Source: Plutella xylostella
Taxonomy: Eukaryota > Arthropoda > Insecta > Lepidoptera > Plutellidae
Direction: 5' to 3'
Length of the DNA stretch: 64,000 nucleotides
Assembly (NCBI RefSeq): GCF_932276165.1
Contig: NC_063998.1
Coordinates: forward strand, 5,902,501-5,966,500
Position numbers and translations under genes: made by a program. Within the stretch, counting starts at the first letter, position 1. Every line of letters begins with the position of its first letter. The notes under the pieces are model-generated. The model saw nothing but the letters and a program-made list of their open reading frames with translations, was not told the origin of the DNA and did no database searches. Below are positions 1-10,900 of this stretch, piece by piece.

Positions 1-714
1 CAGTTGGTGTTAATGGTCCAACTTACCCCAGGGAAATGCGAGTTAACATCGCACACAGTCATTTTACATTACAACAATAGATCCCAGCAGACTTGCAACA
101 CTGCAACCAATGCCATCTGATGGTGGGGTTTATCTTTTTCCAATTAAGTTTCGAAATTGATACAATGGGAGGTGGAAAGTGCATTGAGGATGGAAATTAA
201 AAGAGAAACGGTGAATGCTCTTTGAGCTCAGCTGCGTAATTAAAAACTTCTTCAGTGATAAAACGATATTTTTCCATTTATTTAAATTAGAGGAAATATT
301 ACAATATATTATTATGAGATAGTAACTTAAACCTAATAATAAAGAATGTTACAAACTAAACTACCTAACTATTTTTCCATCATTTACCTATTGATAGAAA
401 TAAGTAGGCGGTGCTTAAAAATTATTGTTATCGTTTTAAATGTAAATAAATAATAATCAGAGCTCGTACCTCTGGGTTCCTACTCTCTAGATACTAAAAC
501 CAAAACGATCAATCGAAACTTGTGCACTTCAAAGCGGGAGTCAAAGTTCCCGAGATAACGTCAAGGGGCTAAAGTTTTTAGTTTGTGTGCACCCTTGCGA
601 GTGTGTTATCTACCCTCCGTCCGACTTGCCTTTGAAAAAGTTATGGGGAATACTGACGGCAGGCCTACTGTAGAAATTAATACTACTATGGTAGTACTTA
701 AAATACAGTATTTT
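1..714. other. AT-rich stretch, nothing recognised
   Basis: No convincing coding frame, RNA gene or repeat boundary was seen here. Short open frames near the right side overlap the tRNA-like head of the following SINE and are not credible genes. Confidence 0.5.
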
Positions 715-727
715 ATTAGTAGCTTTA

Positions 728-1064
728 GAGCGGTGGTAGCTCAGTCGGGTAAGCGCTCGCTTCTCACGCCAGAGATGCGGGTTCGATCCCGGCGCTGACA
801 TGTACCAATGAGTTCTTTTAACTTAAGTACAATGTATACCATCGCTCTTACGGTGAAGGAAAACATCGTGAGGAAACCTGCATATCTAGATCTAGCACAT
901 CTAGATATGTGAACCCACCAACCCGCAGTGGACCAGCGTGGTGTGGAAATGGTCCAAGCTTAGGAAGGCAGTTTAGACCTTGGGGATATGCACAAAGGTT
1001 CCATTCGAGAGAGCCAGGTGCAGGTACTTACACCCCCACAGAGAATAGAATAGAATAGAATAGA
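728..1064 (+). mobile_element. tRNA-headed SINE, full length, with target-site duplications
   Basis: The first 70 or so bases look like a tRNA gene: an A-box-like stretch (TAGCTCAGTCGGG) and a B-box (GGGTTCGATCCC), the internal RNA polymerase III promoter of tRNA-derived SINEs. A body follows with a GTGAGGAAACCTGCAT block, and the 3' end is a run of GAATA repeats. A 13-bp direct repeat, ATTAGTAGCTTTA, flanks it at 715-727 and 1065-1077, as expected for LINE-mediated insertion. Two 5'-truncated relatives lie at 44877-45141 (plus) and 38537-38741 (minus). It is not a functional tRNA gene: the 3' acceptor stem does not close and the sequence runs on into the SINE body. Confidence 0.88.
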
Positions 1065-1363
1065 ATTAGTAGCTTTATTTTAATAGTAGTCATTTTTAAT
1101 TCCTGAACTATGTCGTAACATGCTCTTTATTAAATTTCATCTTGATAATTAACCATAGTTAGTATAAATAAATACAAACTTTGTTATTCACTAAACACTT
1201 CACACGTATGTATGTACCTATTTCCTGAAATATTCCGGCGTGATAATTAGAATTATATACTTTATGTTATCTGCTATTCTATTTATTTTGTGGGTGACAA
1301 GCACAAGAGTTAGATTAGAACTATTCGCTCACTTTACTGTTGTATTCTGTATTACTACCAGTT

Positions 1364-1745
1364 CATCACGACCCATCACGTCCCCACTGCTGGGGCACGG
1401 GTCTCCTTCCAATGAAGGAAGGGTTTTAGGCCTAGTCCACCACGCTGGCCTAGTGCGGGTTGGTGGACCCCAACACAAGCAAGCTTGTGCTGAGAGAGTT
1501 ATCGAGTAAGTGGGCAACCCGACTGTCAGATGTTTTCAAGCCGCCCGAAGGCCTCTGACTAGGCTTAACGATTGCTGCCGAAGCAGCAACCGGGACCCAC
1601 GGCTTAACGTGCCGTCCGAAGCACGGAAGCGTCCATAAAAGAACCACTTGAAATCGGTCATCCATCCAATGGCTGACCGTGCCAGTTGTTGCTTAACCTC
1701 AGTGATCAGTTACGATCACTGAAGCCCGCTCGACTACGGATGCTT
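1364..1745 (-). mobile_element. 5S-rRNA-headed SINE, minus strand
   Basis: Read on the minus strand, the right end begins with a head related to 5S rRNA: GAGGTTAAGCAAC and then ATTGGATGGATGACC, corresponding to the internal promoter region of 5S genes. The body has inverted-repeat stretches (AGCTTGCTTGTG) and the 3' side carries an RTE-like end with a CCCAGCAGTGGGGACGT block. A second, better bounded copy is at 23570-23964 on the plus strand. The hexamer CCAGTT flanks this copy (1358-1363 and 1746-1751) and may be a short target-site duplication. The open frames here follow from the repeat and are not genes. Confidence 0.82.
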
Positions 1746-1779
1746 CCAGTTAGTTAACTACAATAACCTAACCAACATT

Positions 1780-1985
1780 AAAAAACCCCGCCATTAAACA
1801 CTAAAATTCGCATAACGTTAGAACTGCTGAACCGATTTTAATGAAACACAGTTAAGAATATTACTGGCAACACAACCTACACTCCTAAAAACAAAACGAC
1901 AATCGGTTTAGCCGTTTGGGAGCTACGCTACCACCGACCAATACACAGACCCGTTAAACTTTTAATAACACCCCTCTTTTTCCGT
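1780..1985. repeat. Interspersed repeat fragment (Helitron-like tail family)
   Basis: Contains GAACCGATTTTAATGAAAC and GCCGTTTGGGAGCTACG. The first block also occurs in the repeat at 26800-26944, which ends like a Helitron. I cannot set the boundaries here, and assignment to Helitrons is by that resemblance only. Confidence 0.4.
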
Positions 1986-2498
1986 CGCGATTAAAAATAC
2001 ATCCCCAATTTCGTGAGTAAACCGATAGAACTCGATAAATCACTGAGCATTAGACATATCGCGCCTGTAAGGGCTCGCGATACTGAGCTGCAGCCGTGAT
2101 GTATTGTATTTGTTTCTGAACGGGGAAAAAGTGCAGTTTGCGTGCTGCTGGTTTTTTGACCTCCGCACTTGACTCGCGCCTTGATTGAGTAATTTGTACA
2201 CTTACCTGAAGGGCTAGCACGAATAATTTATTGTCTTTGGTGAACTTTATCTGAATATAAAATCTCTTTTTAAGAAAATAAAAGTATTGTATAATATTTT
2301 AATGTTTTTAATTGGCTGAATTATGACTGTGATAACGTAGAGTCTTCGGAAATGGACTAACATTTTTTTTTCGGTGATAGGTGAGGTCATGGGAAGTATT
2401 TTTCTTCTCTGGGATATTATTTTATTCAACTTTTTGAATAAAAAACAAAAATAAATAATACTTATGGTCTATGTCTTATTTTCCTTCATTATTTATCA
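1986..2498. other. Nothing recognised
   Basis: AT-rich sequence without a credible gene or repeat boundary. Confidence 0.45.
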
Positions 2499-2506
2499 TT
2501 TTATTA

Positions 2507-3086
2507 GGGTTCCGTAGCCAAAATGGCAAAAACGGAACCCTTATAGTTTCGTCATGTCCGTCTGTCCGTCTGTCCGTCTGTCCGTCTGTCACAGCCGATT
2601 TACTCGGAAACTATAAGTACTACAGTGATGAAATTTGATGGGAATATGTGATGTATAAACCGCTACAAAAATATGACACTAAATAGTAAAAAAAAGAATT
2701 GGGGGTGGGGCCCCCCATACATGTAACTGAGGGATGAAATTTTTTTTTTCGATGTACATACCCGTGTGGGGTATCAATGGAAAGGTCTTTTAAAATGATA
2801 TAAAGTTTTCTAAAAAACATTTTTCTTAAAGTGAACGGTTTTTGAGATATCAGCTCTCAAAGTCGTAAAAAGTATGTCCCCCCCCCTCTATTTTTATAAC
2901 TACGGGGTATAAAATTCTAAAAAAAATAGAGGTGATGCATGCTAATTAACTCTTTCAACGATTTTTGGTTTGATCAAAGTATCTCTTATAGTTTTTGAGA
3001 TAGGTTGATTTAACTGTAATTTTGGTTAAGTTATTGTGCTTACTACGGAACCCTTTGTGCGCGAGCCCGACTCGCACTTGGCCGGT
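2507..3086 (+). mobile_element. 580-bp lepidopteran interspersed repeat
   Basis: Starts GGGTTCCGTAGCC and ends CACTTGGCCGGT. Near both ends it carries the complementary blocks GGTTCCGTAG and TACGGAACCC. A GTCC/GTCT microsatellite (about 2567-2590) lies near the start. The 8-bp sequence TTTTATTA flanks it at 2499-2506 and 3087-3094, consistent with a target-site duplication. I recognise the terminal blocks from lepidopteran genomes but cannot assign the superfamily from sequence alone; no coding frame is present, so it is probably non-autonomous. Confidence 0.65.
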
Positions 3087-3174
3087 TTTTATTATACTTA
3101 TTGGTATTAGGTATTCCATTCAAAAGTATAGTCACAAAGAAATCGTACCAAAAAATAACAGTGATCGTCCTTTA

Positions 3175-3787
3175 GGCTGGTTTTACAATCACGCGTTTCG
3201 GCAGCGCCGTCGGAGCGCGCGCGCTCGGATATGTATTGGGGTATTAGTAGCGTTTCAAATTCGCGCGCTTGAGCAGCGCCGTTCGTTGAACGCGTCCTAT
3301 TCGCGCGGCGCGGTCGAAGCGCGCGCCGCTCGTGCGCTTCTACGGCCATTGTGCGTTTTAGTCTCACGCCGTTGAGACGTGCCGTTAGGTACTGTTGTGT
3401 ACAAAATGAATCACATCGATACGGGTCGAGTAATTGACGAAGTGCGAATTAGAAGATGTTTATGGGACCCGGCCGATGATTTTTATAAGAATAAGGACGA
3501 TTTTTATAAGAAATGTTACGTGTTCGCCTCTCAGTAACCTTGTAGCGTTATAAGGATCAACACCTACTGTTCTTCGACGTTTTTGTTGCCTTTTTTTCCA
3601 TAAAAAGTAAATAGCCAGTACTCTAACCGCATTGCCGTTCATTTTGTATCTGTTTGTACACGACTGTCTCACAGCAGCGAAACGCGCCGTACTAATGTCG
3701 TTTTATGGTGCACCGCTGTTCAAACGCGCGCTGTCCAACAGCGCGCTGTCCAACGGCACGTCTAGCGGCGTGACTGTAAAACCAGCC
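3175..3787. mobile_element. Non-autonomous PIF/Harbinger-type DNA transposon
   Basis: A 613-bp element with 20-bp terminal inverted repeats: left GGCTGGTTTTACAATCACGC (3175-3194), right end at 3768-3787 reading the same in reverse complement with one mismatch. It is flanked by TTA on both sides (3172-3174 and 3788-3790), the three-base TWA duplication typical of PIF/Harbinger elements. Subterminal regions are GC-rich with several short inverted repeats of GCGCGC type. It holds a truncated MADF-like frame (separate entry) but no DDE transposase, so it must be mobilised in trans. Confidence 0.78.
3406..3537 (+). pseudogene. Truncated MADF/Myb-SANT-like DNA-binding protein of the Harbinger element
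   Basis: A 43-codon frame starting at an ATG, with the residues IDEVRIRRCLWDP, DDFYKNKDD. The pattern of a hydrophobic helix, R, then LWDP, D and YKNK followed by more acidic/basic residues is that of the start of a MADF domain, which normally runs about 85-90 residues and binds DNA. PIF/Harbinger elements usually encode such a Myb/SANT- or MADF-like partner beside their transposase. Here only about the first half remains before a stop. A local duplication of TTTTATAAG about 18 bases apart precedes the stop. Probably inactive. Family assignment rests on motif reading alone. Confidence 0.5.
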
Positions 3788-3947
3788 TTACGGTTTAAAA
3801 AAAGGTCAAACGTATACTTACTCGTATCTGCAAATTCGTGAACAAAGAACATCGTACAGATTCGTCTATTCGTTTTGAAAGCTTTCCAATTGTCCAAAAT
3901 GCTCAATACACTGCTCTAATTCGGCCCGACAATCCCGCAAATCCAGA

Positions 3948-4088
3948 GGGGGTCACTCTTTAAATCGACGAAAGAACGAACGAAAATTTTCCCAATATCG
4001 GCATGCTTAATACAACGAGATAGAGTCGTGGTTAGCGCTGCTGTTTTGTTTTTAGCTTAGGACCAAATACACGGTATAGAGTGACCCC
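3948..4088 (+). mobile_element. GGGGGTCACTCT-family MITE, copy 1
   Basis: About 141 bp, beginning GGGGGTCACTCT and ending AGAGTGACCCC, with ACGA-rich subterminal sequence and a TAGAGTCGTGG block inside. It is the same family as 4778-4913, 18450-18766 and 28161-28298. Non-coding; the superfamily is not settled because no clear duplication flanks the copy. Confidence 0.65.
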
Positions 4089-4682
4089 AGCCTTTTCCCA
4101 TTCCGAATCCTCTCAATGAAATCTTACTAAAGCGCCCTTTGTTGTCGTAAGAGGAAGATGCAAGGGAAACATATTATTTTGTTAGTAAGTATCTAAAATT
4201 TCGATGAATTTTTTGTACTCTTACTATGGTACCTAATATGATTATAAAGTTAATCAGTGCTGTACTTAAATTACCTTTAAATAGTCTTAAATCAAGACTT
4301 TTTGCATGTTAAATAAATGAAAGTAAAATTGTAGTTTCGACAGATTTTGTCGTGGAACCGAATTTTCAACAAATATAGCCGAATACAACCTTACAGAACA
4401 GTTAGTTAGGGATGAGGGTGGATATAGTTCGGTTGTTGGTTGTCAAGTTAGTTCGGCAACATAGCGATCCTTCATTTTGTGGTATATTCCAATAAGATTC
4501 AATTTTAGAGGTTAATTCTCATTAAATTACAATATATTTAAATTCCAATTAGAATCTGACTAACTGTTATGTCTATATTTTGATATTTTTTATTCTTGAA
4601 ATAACTCAACTTATACCAATTATAAGATAACATAGTTCCGTGCCATTGCTTGTAGTCTTGTCTCCCATTCCATCAGACGTAT
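4089..4682. other. Nothing recognised
   Basis: AT-rich, no credible gene or repeat. Confidence 0.4.
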
Positions 4683-4777
4683 TTGTTTCAAATCGAATAT
4701 CAATACGCAACAAAGCTGCACGTACAGTCATTTGCTTCCATATCTCCGCGGGCACGCATTACGAACCGACCGATTCC

Positions 4778-4913
4778 CGGAGACTTACTCTATACTGACG
4801 AAAACCAAAAAACGAGACATATCGTGCAATCAGCACGTTTAACACGACGGAACAGACTCGTGGCACGCGCAGCAGTGCTCCGAAAAACCTTTTTCGTCAT
4901 ATAAAGTGACCCC
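4778..4913 (-). mobile_element. GGGGGTCACTCT-family MITE, copy 2 (reverse orientation)
   Basis: Reads as the reverse of copies 3 and 4: ACTCTATACTGACGAAAAC on the left, GACTCGTGGCACGCGCAGCAG inside, and TCGTCATATAAAGTGACCCC on the right. The short open frame over this region is repeat-derived. Confidence 0.6.
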
Positions 4914-7777
4914 TCAGTGGACAAACAGAAGCAGTGGTGTTTGCGCAAACAAAATATGCAAAGTAGGTCCGCGCCACGCGATACGGGCCGCGGTAATTAT
5001 GTGAGAGCACGCCGCTGTGTCCAACAGGCAACAGCTCGAGCCTCCGCGTCCTACATTTGAAAAAGCTAATAAAAATGCAAAAAGACTCCGCACTTTTTGC
5101 AGTGTACCTTTTTACTTTACCTGACGGAGTCGGGCTTTCGAAATCGGGTCATGAAGGTGCGTTTGATCTTTTATGAAAAAAGGATTTGTTGTGTTATTGT
5201 TGCATTGGAGATGTAGAATTCTATATAGAGTTTTAAGGATTATTTTTAGACAAATTGGATTTTTATCTCCTTTAACCGATAGGCTGGCAATTCGTGTTCG
5301 TGAAGAGTTGAGATGCCTCTGAAATATTTAAAAACTATTTTTAAAACAATTCAATCGAAGTAAAAATCAATAATTGTTATTTATAAAAAAGTATCTACAG
5401 ATACAGCTAAAAAATACTGTCATAAAATTTATAAGTAAGAAAAAACGCCCTCTCTTCATATATTTCACCAGCGAACAAAATATCCATCTGTCATGTTTAA
5501 TTTCCTTCTTATCACCTCACAAGTTAACACCTATATCGCGTTACATAGTGTCACAGTTATTTATTGTTTCGTAAAATGAAACCTTCACTAGTAGGAGGGA
5601 TAGGAGGTATTATCTCCCTCCAGTGCAATTTATTTTACTCCCAACTTCTTGGAGTTATTTCGATAAATCTCCAAATGCGTATCGAATTTCAAAAGTATCG
5701 CCCCTGCATTCTTCACTTTATTTGTGTCTGTTACAAGTACAGACCGCGGGGTTGGTCCCGTATACTACTTGTGTATTACAGACATAATAGCCATAACATT
5801 GGAAAGTCATTTTGCATCTACATTATTATTACTCTTATTAAAGTAGCAAGATTTCATCGATTACAGAAATAATACAATTAGAAATAAAATATTGTAGGTA
5901 AATCAAAACGATATTGATGAAACAACCTTTGTAGCTTATCAAGAATTAGTGTACCTAGAAATGTATTGGGTCTAACATGTTTTACAATGCTAAACTTATA
6001 TTTTTAACTACCTACTTAATTATAATCACCACGGTCCAAGGTACAGTTCCAGACGGAAAACGACTTTATGTCAGTTTTTGTGCTCTAAGGGCATAAGCAG
6101 CTAAGGGTTGGGTTAAGAATGTTAATCCCTGAAGCTTACGTTTAATCACGCGTCTCCTTAGAATAGATTAAGTAAATAATTGAATAGTTTTAGTATTATT
6201 ATTATTATAAGCAAGACAACTCCACTTGTATGAACGTTATACTTAGTTATTGTTACATTTTATAGGTTCATTTATAACCTGCACTTTTATGAAAATATAC
6301 AATATAAACGAGTACTTAAATGAATAATACTTGTTGAAAGCGACACAAGCAACATACTTAACCGCACATTAAACAAAAGTTTATCCGAATTTACGAGCTT
6401 AAATCCGACACCATAAGACAGAGTCGTAACATAAAGTTCAACAATTGGTACTATGAAGCAATGTAGCCTAGGATGTCGTAAACTTGACTCATAAAGTTTA
6501 GACTCTAGGCTCCTTTTACCGCTAACAAATTCTATGTTTGTCATTAGTGCATGGAGTCAGAATACGTAGGTAGCACTATGTAAGTCTGTAGCTTAGTGTA
6601 GGTAAACATTTGCCTATTACGTGGGAGTGGGAGAAGATGATAATAAGAGGTTTAGTCATCGGCAGAGTATCTACTTTGATAAAACAAAATATAACATTAG
6701 TGCAGTTAGTTTATACAAATAACTTCAATTCAAAAGATAGGTACTAAAATTTCTCATTCTCATATTTAATCTTTCAGTCCTGTCATAAAACTCAACTGCG
6801 GATGCTTGCTACAGCGCGCTTGGCGGCGGACGTGTTAACAAATTACAAATTAATAATTTGTAGCCGAGCTATTACAAACCGCACGTAGGTGATGATTGAT
6901 AAACGATAGCCCGCGCGTGGGCGTGTACTCTAAACTCAAACATTTGTCTTGCATTTCCGGACCTCGCGAGCGGCTAAGGAGGCACTTATCGTTTGGATGG
7001 CGTTGAATTATTGCTGCTATGTTTGTTTTAGGAAGATTTGTTGGGTAACATTTTATTCGATATATATTTTGATAAATTTAAATGAAATTTTATCAAAAAT
7101 CTTGAATATACTTGGATTATTCATAAATAGATTTGACCAATCTATTAGACGGTTAATTAAGATTAGACGCAAAAACTGTTCAATTAACAGAAATGCGTGT
7201 GGCTAAATTGCGCGTAACACATTTCTTTTCTTTGTATCCTTATAACCATACTAAAGCGTTTTAACATCGCGTCTCAATTCTCAAGCCATCAAAACGAAAT
7301 GGTACCAGTCAACATCCTCAACAATCAACAAGCCGCTTTCTCGACAGCAAATCTTGCGATGCAAAAATGGCGCATATTGCTGCGTCCGTCCGTCCGTCGT
7401 GTAATGAATACCTGTCAGGCTCGCGTGTGGGCGAGCGCGGCTAAGTCGAAGGCAAACATTTGCCTGCCCGCGGTAATTGTTTAAAATTGAACCTAACCGT
7501 GTGGCCTGTTGGCGGACGAGGATGCCTCTGCTTTGGCTTTTGATTGGCCACGCTAGCTTTGTGCTCAGGATTGTTTGGTGTCTCGGCTTTGCGAAGTTTG
7601 GCCGTGATTACAGCGGTGTATATTGCCTGGGACTGGGAAGGATTGGGTTAATATAATACTTTTGTGTGAGTTTTTTGGCCACTAATAAAATAAAGTTTTC
7701 AGGAGTAACTAACATTAACAAAAACAAAACATACATTTTTTTTTGTTTTCTCTGACGGTATTTGTATTTACGTAGGT
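4914..7777. other. Mostly unique sequence, no gene recognised
   Basis: Several frames of 60-100 codons occur, but none shows a family motif and the one at 5564-5872 lacks an ATG. Two GC-richer patches (about 6790-6990 and 7370-7540) contain similar GTGGGCG and CAAACATTTG words; they could be regulatory but nothing decides it. Confidence 0.4.
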
Positions 7778-7801
7778 TTTTTTTTTTTTTTTTTTTTTTT
7801 T
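7778..7801. repeat. Poly-T tract beside a short direct repeat
   Basis: A long T run flanked by two copies of TTACGTAGGTTT; the second is followed by another T run. Likely a retroposon poly-A tail in reverse or a slippage tract. Confidence 0.6.
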
Positions 7802-7819
7802 TACGTAGGTTTTTTTTTT

Positions 7820-7900
7820 TTATGTAGCCTGTATAGTGTCCCACTGCTGGGCAAAGGCCTCCTTATGAATTGACCACCGTTCCCGATCATGTGCTTCTTA
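7820..7900 (-). mobile_element. 3' end fragment of an RTE-type LINE
   Basis: The plus strand reads GTCCCACTGCTGGGCAAAGG followed by CCTCC, the reverse of the conserved block near the 3' end of lepidopteran RTE LINEs. Only the terminal 80 or so bases remain. Confidence 0.5.
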
Positions 7901-10900
7901 CGTAGGTACTATAAAATATTTATCTTGCTGATAAATGATGATTGTGTGACTTCATGTAATCTATTAATGTAAATCGAATAGTTTGAACATAACAATACAT
8001 AACAATACAATACCTTAGAATGTATAAACATTAAAACAGCAGTCATCTACAATTTCAAATCCGGTAGGATTTGAAATTGTAGCCAAAAAGAAGCGAATTC
8101 TTGTCTCCAAAAAACAAACAACACAATGGCTGCTCAAATACAGGTCACGGAGACAATACATCAAGGAGAGCAGACTGCCCGTTGCCCTGCGAAGTGGCTC
8201 GCTTTGTTTAATACAACATGCGATAAGCAACCATTTTGCACTGAGTGCTGTCAAGATGCTGACCTTTGGATTGAATAGTTGGAATACAAGACAAATCTCT
8301 AAAGCGTATGCAAATAATTTGTGATGTAGTTAATTTACTGATGGAATTAAATAATTTCGATTATTTCATAATCTGACTGAAATCTTGACTACCGAAATTT
8401 GATCCTAAGTAAAAATTACATGAAAACTTGATTTTAGCGCGTTTATCCTTTTGTTCAGTCTGCAAAGTACCAAATAGTGCCAACTTTTTTCTTATTTTAA
8501 AGTTAAAGACTTAGAATTTGACAAGGCCATAACGTCGAGTCGGAGGCCATAAATAGCGATTGGTGGTATAAAAGACAATGGATATGGGAATCGTAAAATA
8601 TGAGTGGAGGCATGAAACTGAAGGGTGGTCCCGGTTTATCGTTCTAGATCACCATAAAAGTTGGAAATAGACCGACTTGTATTTTACTATTTTGGGGCTA
8701 AAGATTTTGGTAGGCAAGGAGGATAAATTTCGTGAGGTACGTTGCTTGGTCGTTTATGTGCAAAATGCGAAAATCCAAATGAGGTACCGACAAGCCGAAA
8801 CCGTAATTCCAAAGTCGTTATTACAATAGTTATTTAGATTAAGTCACTGAGTCACCCTATGTTGGCTTACTGTACCACGTTACCAACATCCTATAATTAT
8901 ATAAATATGAAAATAATGTGTTATATCGCGGAAGCGGCTACAGAGATTAACCAATTTGTTATTAATAGGAACCTACCAACACAAGCCAACGTCGGATGTT
9001 AATTAAATTTGCTTCCTCTTCAATGACAGAAATAAATTGATACTTATAAAGGATTTTAACTCACCCGCTGGTGGTACGTGAATTAAAATGGTCTCTCTCT
9101 CGTGAATATTAAAGCTGAACATTTTGTGTAAATAATAGGTGCTTCCAGTGCCTAATACGATAGTAAATTAGGGTGTTTCGGCTTAGCACGCTCTGTTTCA
9201 CGCTGACACAAGCATTACACGTAAATCAAACGGCGACACTGTTTACCACCGTTGCACGATTTTCAAACTAAACTAGTAATATTTAGGGTCAGTTTCATGG
9301 GCATGGCATCTACTAGTACTAAGTAAAATTTACTGTATTATGTTTTCAGTCATACTAGTTTTGGTTTCAGTGAAAGCCTCCACACCATTGAGTTGTAAGT
9401 GCTGAGTCACTACCGGTTATATCTCATACCGTCTCTGCCTCATAAATATACCATTTCCAAGTGCTTGGTCGTAACTAATTCCAATATTGTCTGGGACATG
9501 GAAAATTGCCAGTAATAATATAATTTATTAAGGTGGTTTTAGCGTGCCGTAGCTCCGAACTAATTAATTCCGGACGAATATTATCATCGCTCTAACTATA
9601 ATTGTTTTATTCAAAATCTGGCCTAAATCAGGATTTAAAATGTGGTTTCGTATTTAATTATGAATTGTTAATCTTAATGTGATGAAATATTCTAACAATT
9701 TAATATGTTATATTAATTGAATTTGCATGTAAGTTCAAACAACATGTTGTACTTAAGTATTATTAATGAAATTAAAATAATTTATTGAAGCCTACATCTA
9801 TTTATAAATGACTTAATATTTTCTATAAAAAAATAACAATTTGTACCTATCATAAAAGCACTATTTCTAGATCAAAGTGTTTCAATAGAAAATGCACCGA
9901 ACTAGTGGAGGGTTGGCGTACATTACAATAGCACAAAACCAACAGAGCGATGCATCGTACAAAAGACCATTGTTCTTGCCTTGTCAAATGTATCGACTAG
10001 GAACTCAATACATGAACTTTATGAAAAGAAAATCATTGAAAAACGATGGGAAACAACGGAAGAGCCACGAGAATAGCGCAGATTAGAACCAGAGAACAAA
10101 AAGATATACACAATACGCCATATACACAATACGCCTTCAGATAGACAATAAATAACAAAGAAGCGTACGATTAACTCCAACTTTATTCCAGGAGTCTCAA
10201 CGTAGGTTTATACATCCATAAATTCAATACTTAATAACAAGCTAAGGAAAATGAACAATGAATAAGAAGCGTATATTGCAACATCGCCTATTCCTACAGG
10301 AGCGTCTACAAACAAACAACGACACAACTACCTCGAACAATATTTCATGCGATTCTAATTATTGTTGCGGCCGGTCTAAATCAATTTAGTCGCGCTCGGG
10401 GCTGGATTTACAACTCATTTCTCTAATAAAATGGATTAACGTGCTGCGTAGCATGCGACGCACTAACTCTCAATGCAAATGGTGCATTCGCCACTGTTAT
10501 GACATTTGTTTCTATCATTCTTTTTACATGCACAATTTATTACCACGGGATAATGCCAACTTCACCGGGATTGTTATTTGCGAAAGTGATTGCGGCTTAG
10601 GCAAATACAGGAGCATTGACCTTATAGTAACGTTTGCGCGGGGGTGTGGGTCCGCCTGAACTTCGCTAACAATGTTACATCGTCCCCGCATCCCCTAAGG
10701 CGCAGAATGTCCCTACATCCGTCGTATTAGTCTAACTATAAACTGAAGCGAACTTCTGTCAGCCCCATGGTCTTGATACGAAATAGCATCATGATTAAAA
10801 CTTCCATTTCACTTGAATACTATGCGCCCGCATTGTGATTTTACCGATAGCAATCTGAAAACGGACTCATTTTCTTGGCCTCTTTGTGTTTTATTTGCAG

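Noticed and set aside
728..800. Functional tRNA gene
   Set aside because: A- and B-boxes are present but the acceptor stem does not pair, and the sequence continues into a SINE body with flanking duplications.
3022..3375. 117-codon frame crossing the 580-bp repeat and the Harbinger end
   Set aside because: No ATG start; spans two unrelated repeats and their borders, no family motif.
5564..5872. 102-codon frame
   Set aside because: Starts at TTG, no domain, and composition is that of AT-rich non-coding DNA.
8126..8278. 50-codon cysteine-containing frame
   Set aside because: Clean ATG frame but too short and without any recognisable pattern; beside a hairpin, not a known gene.
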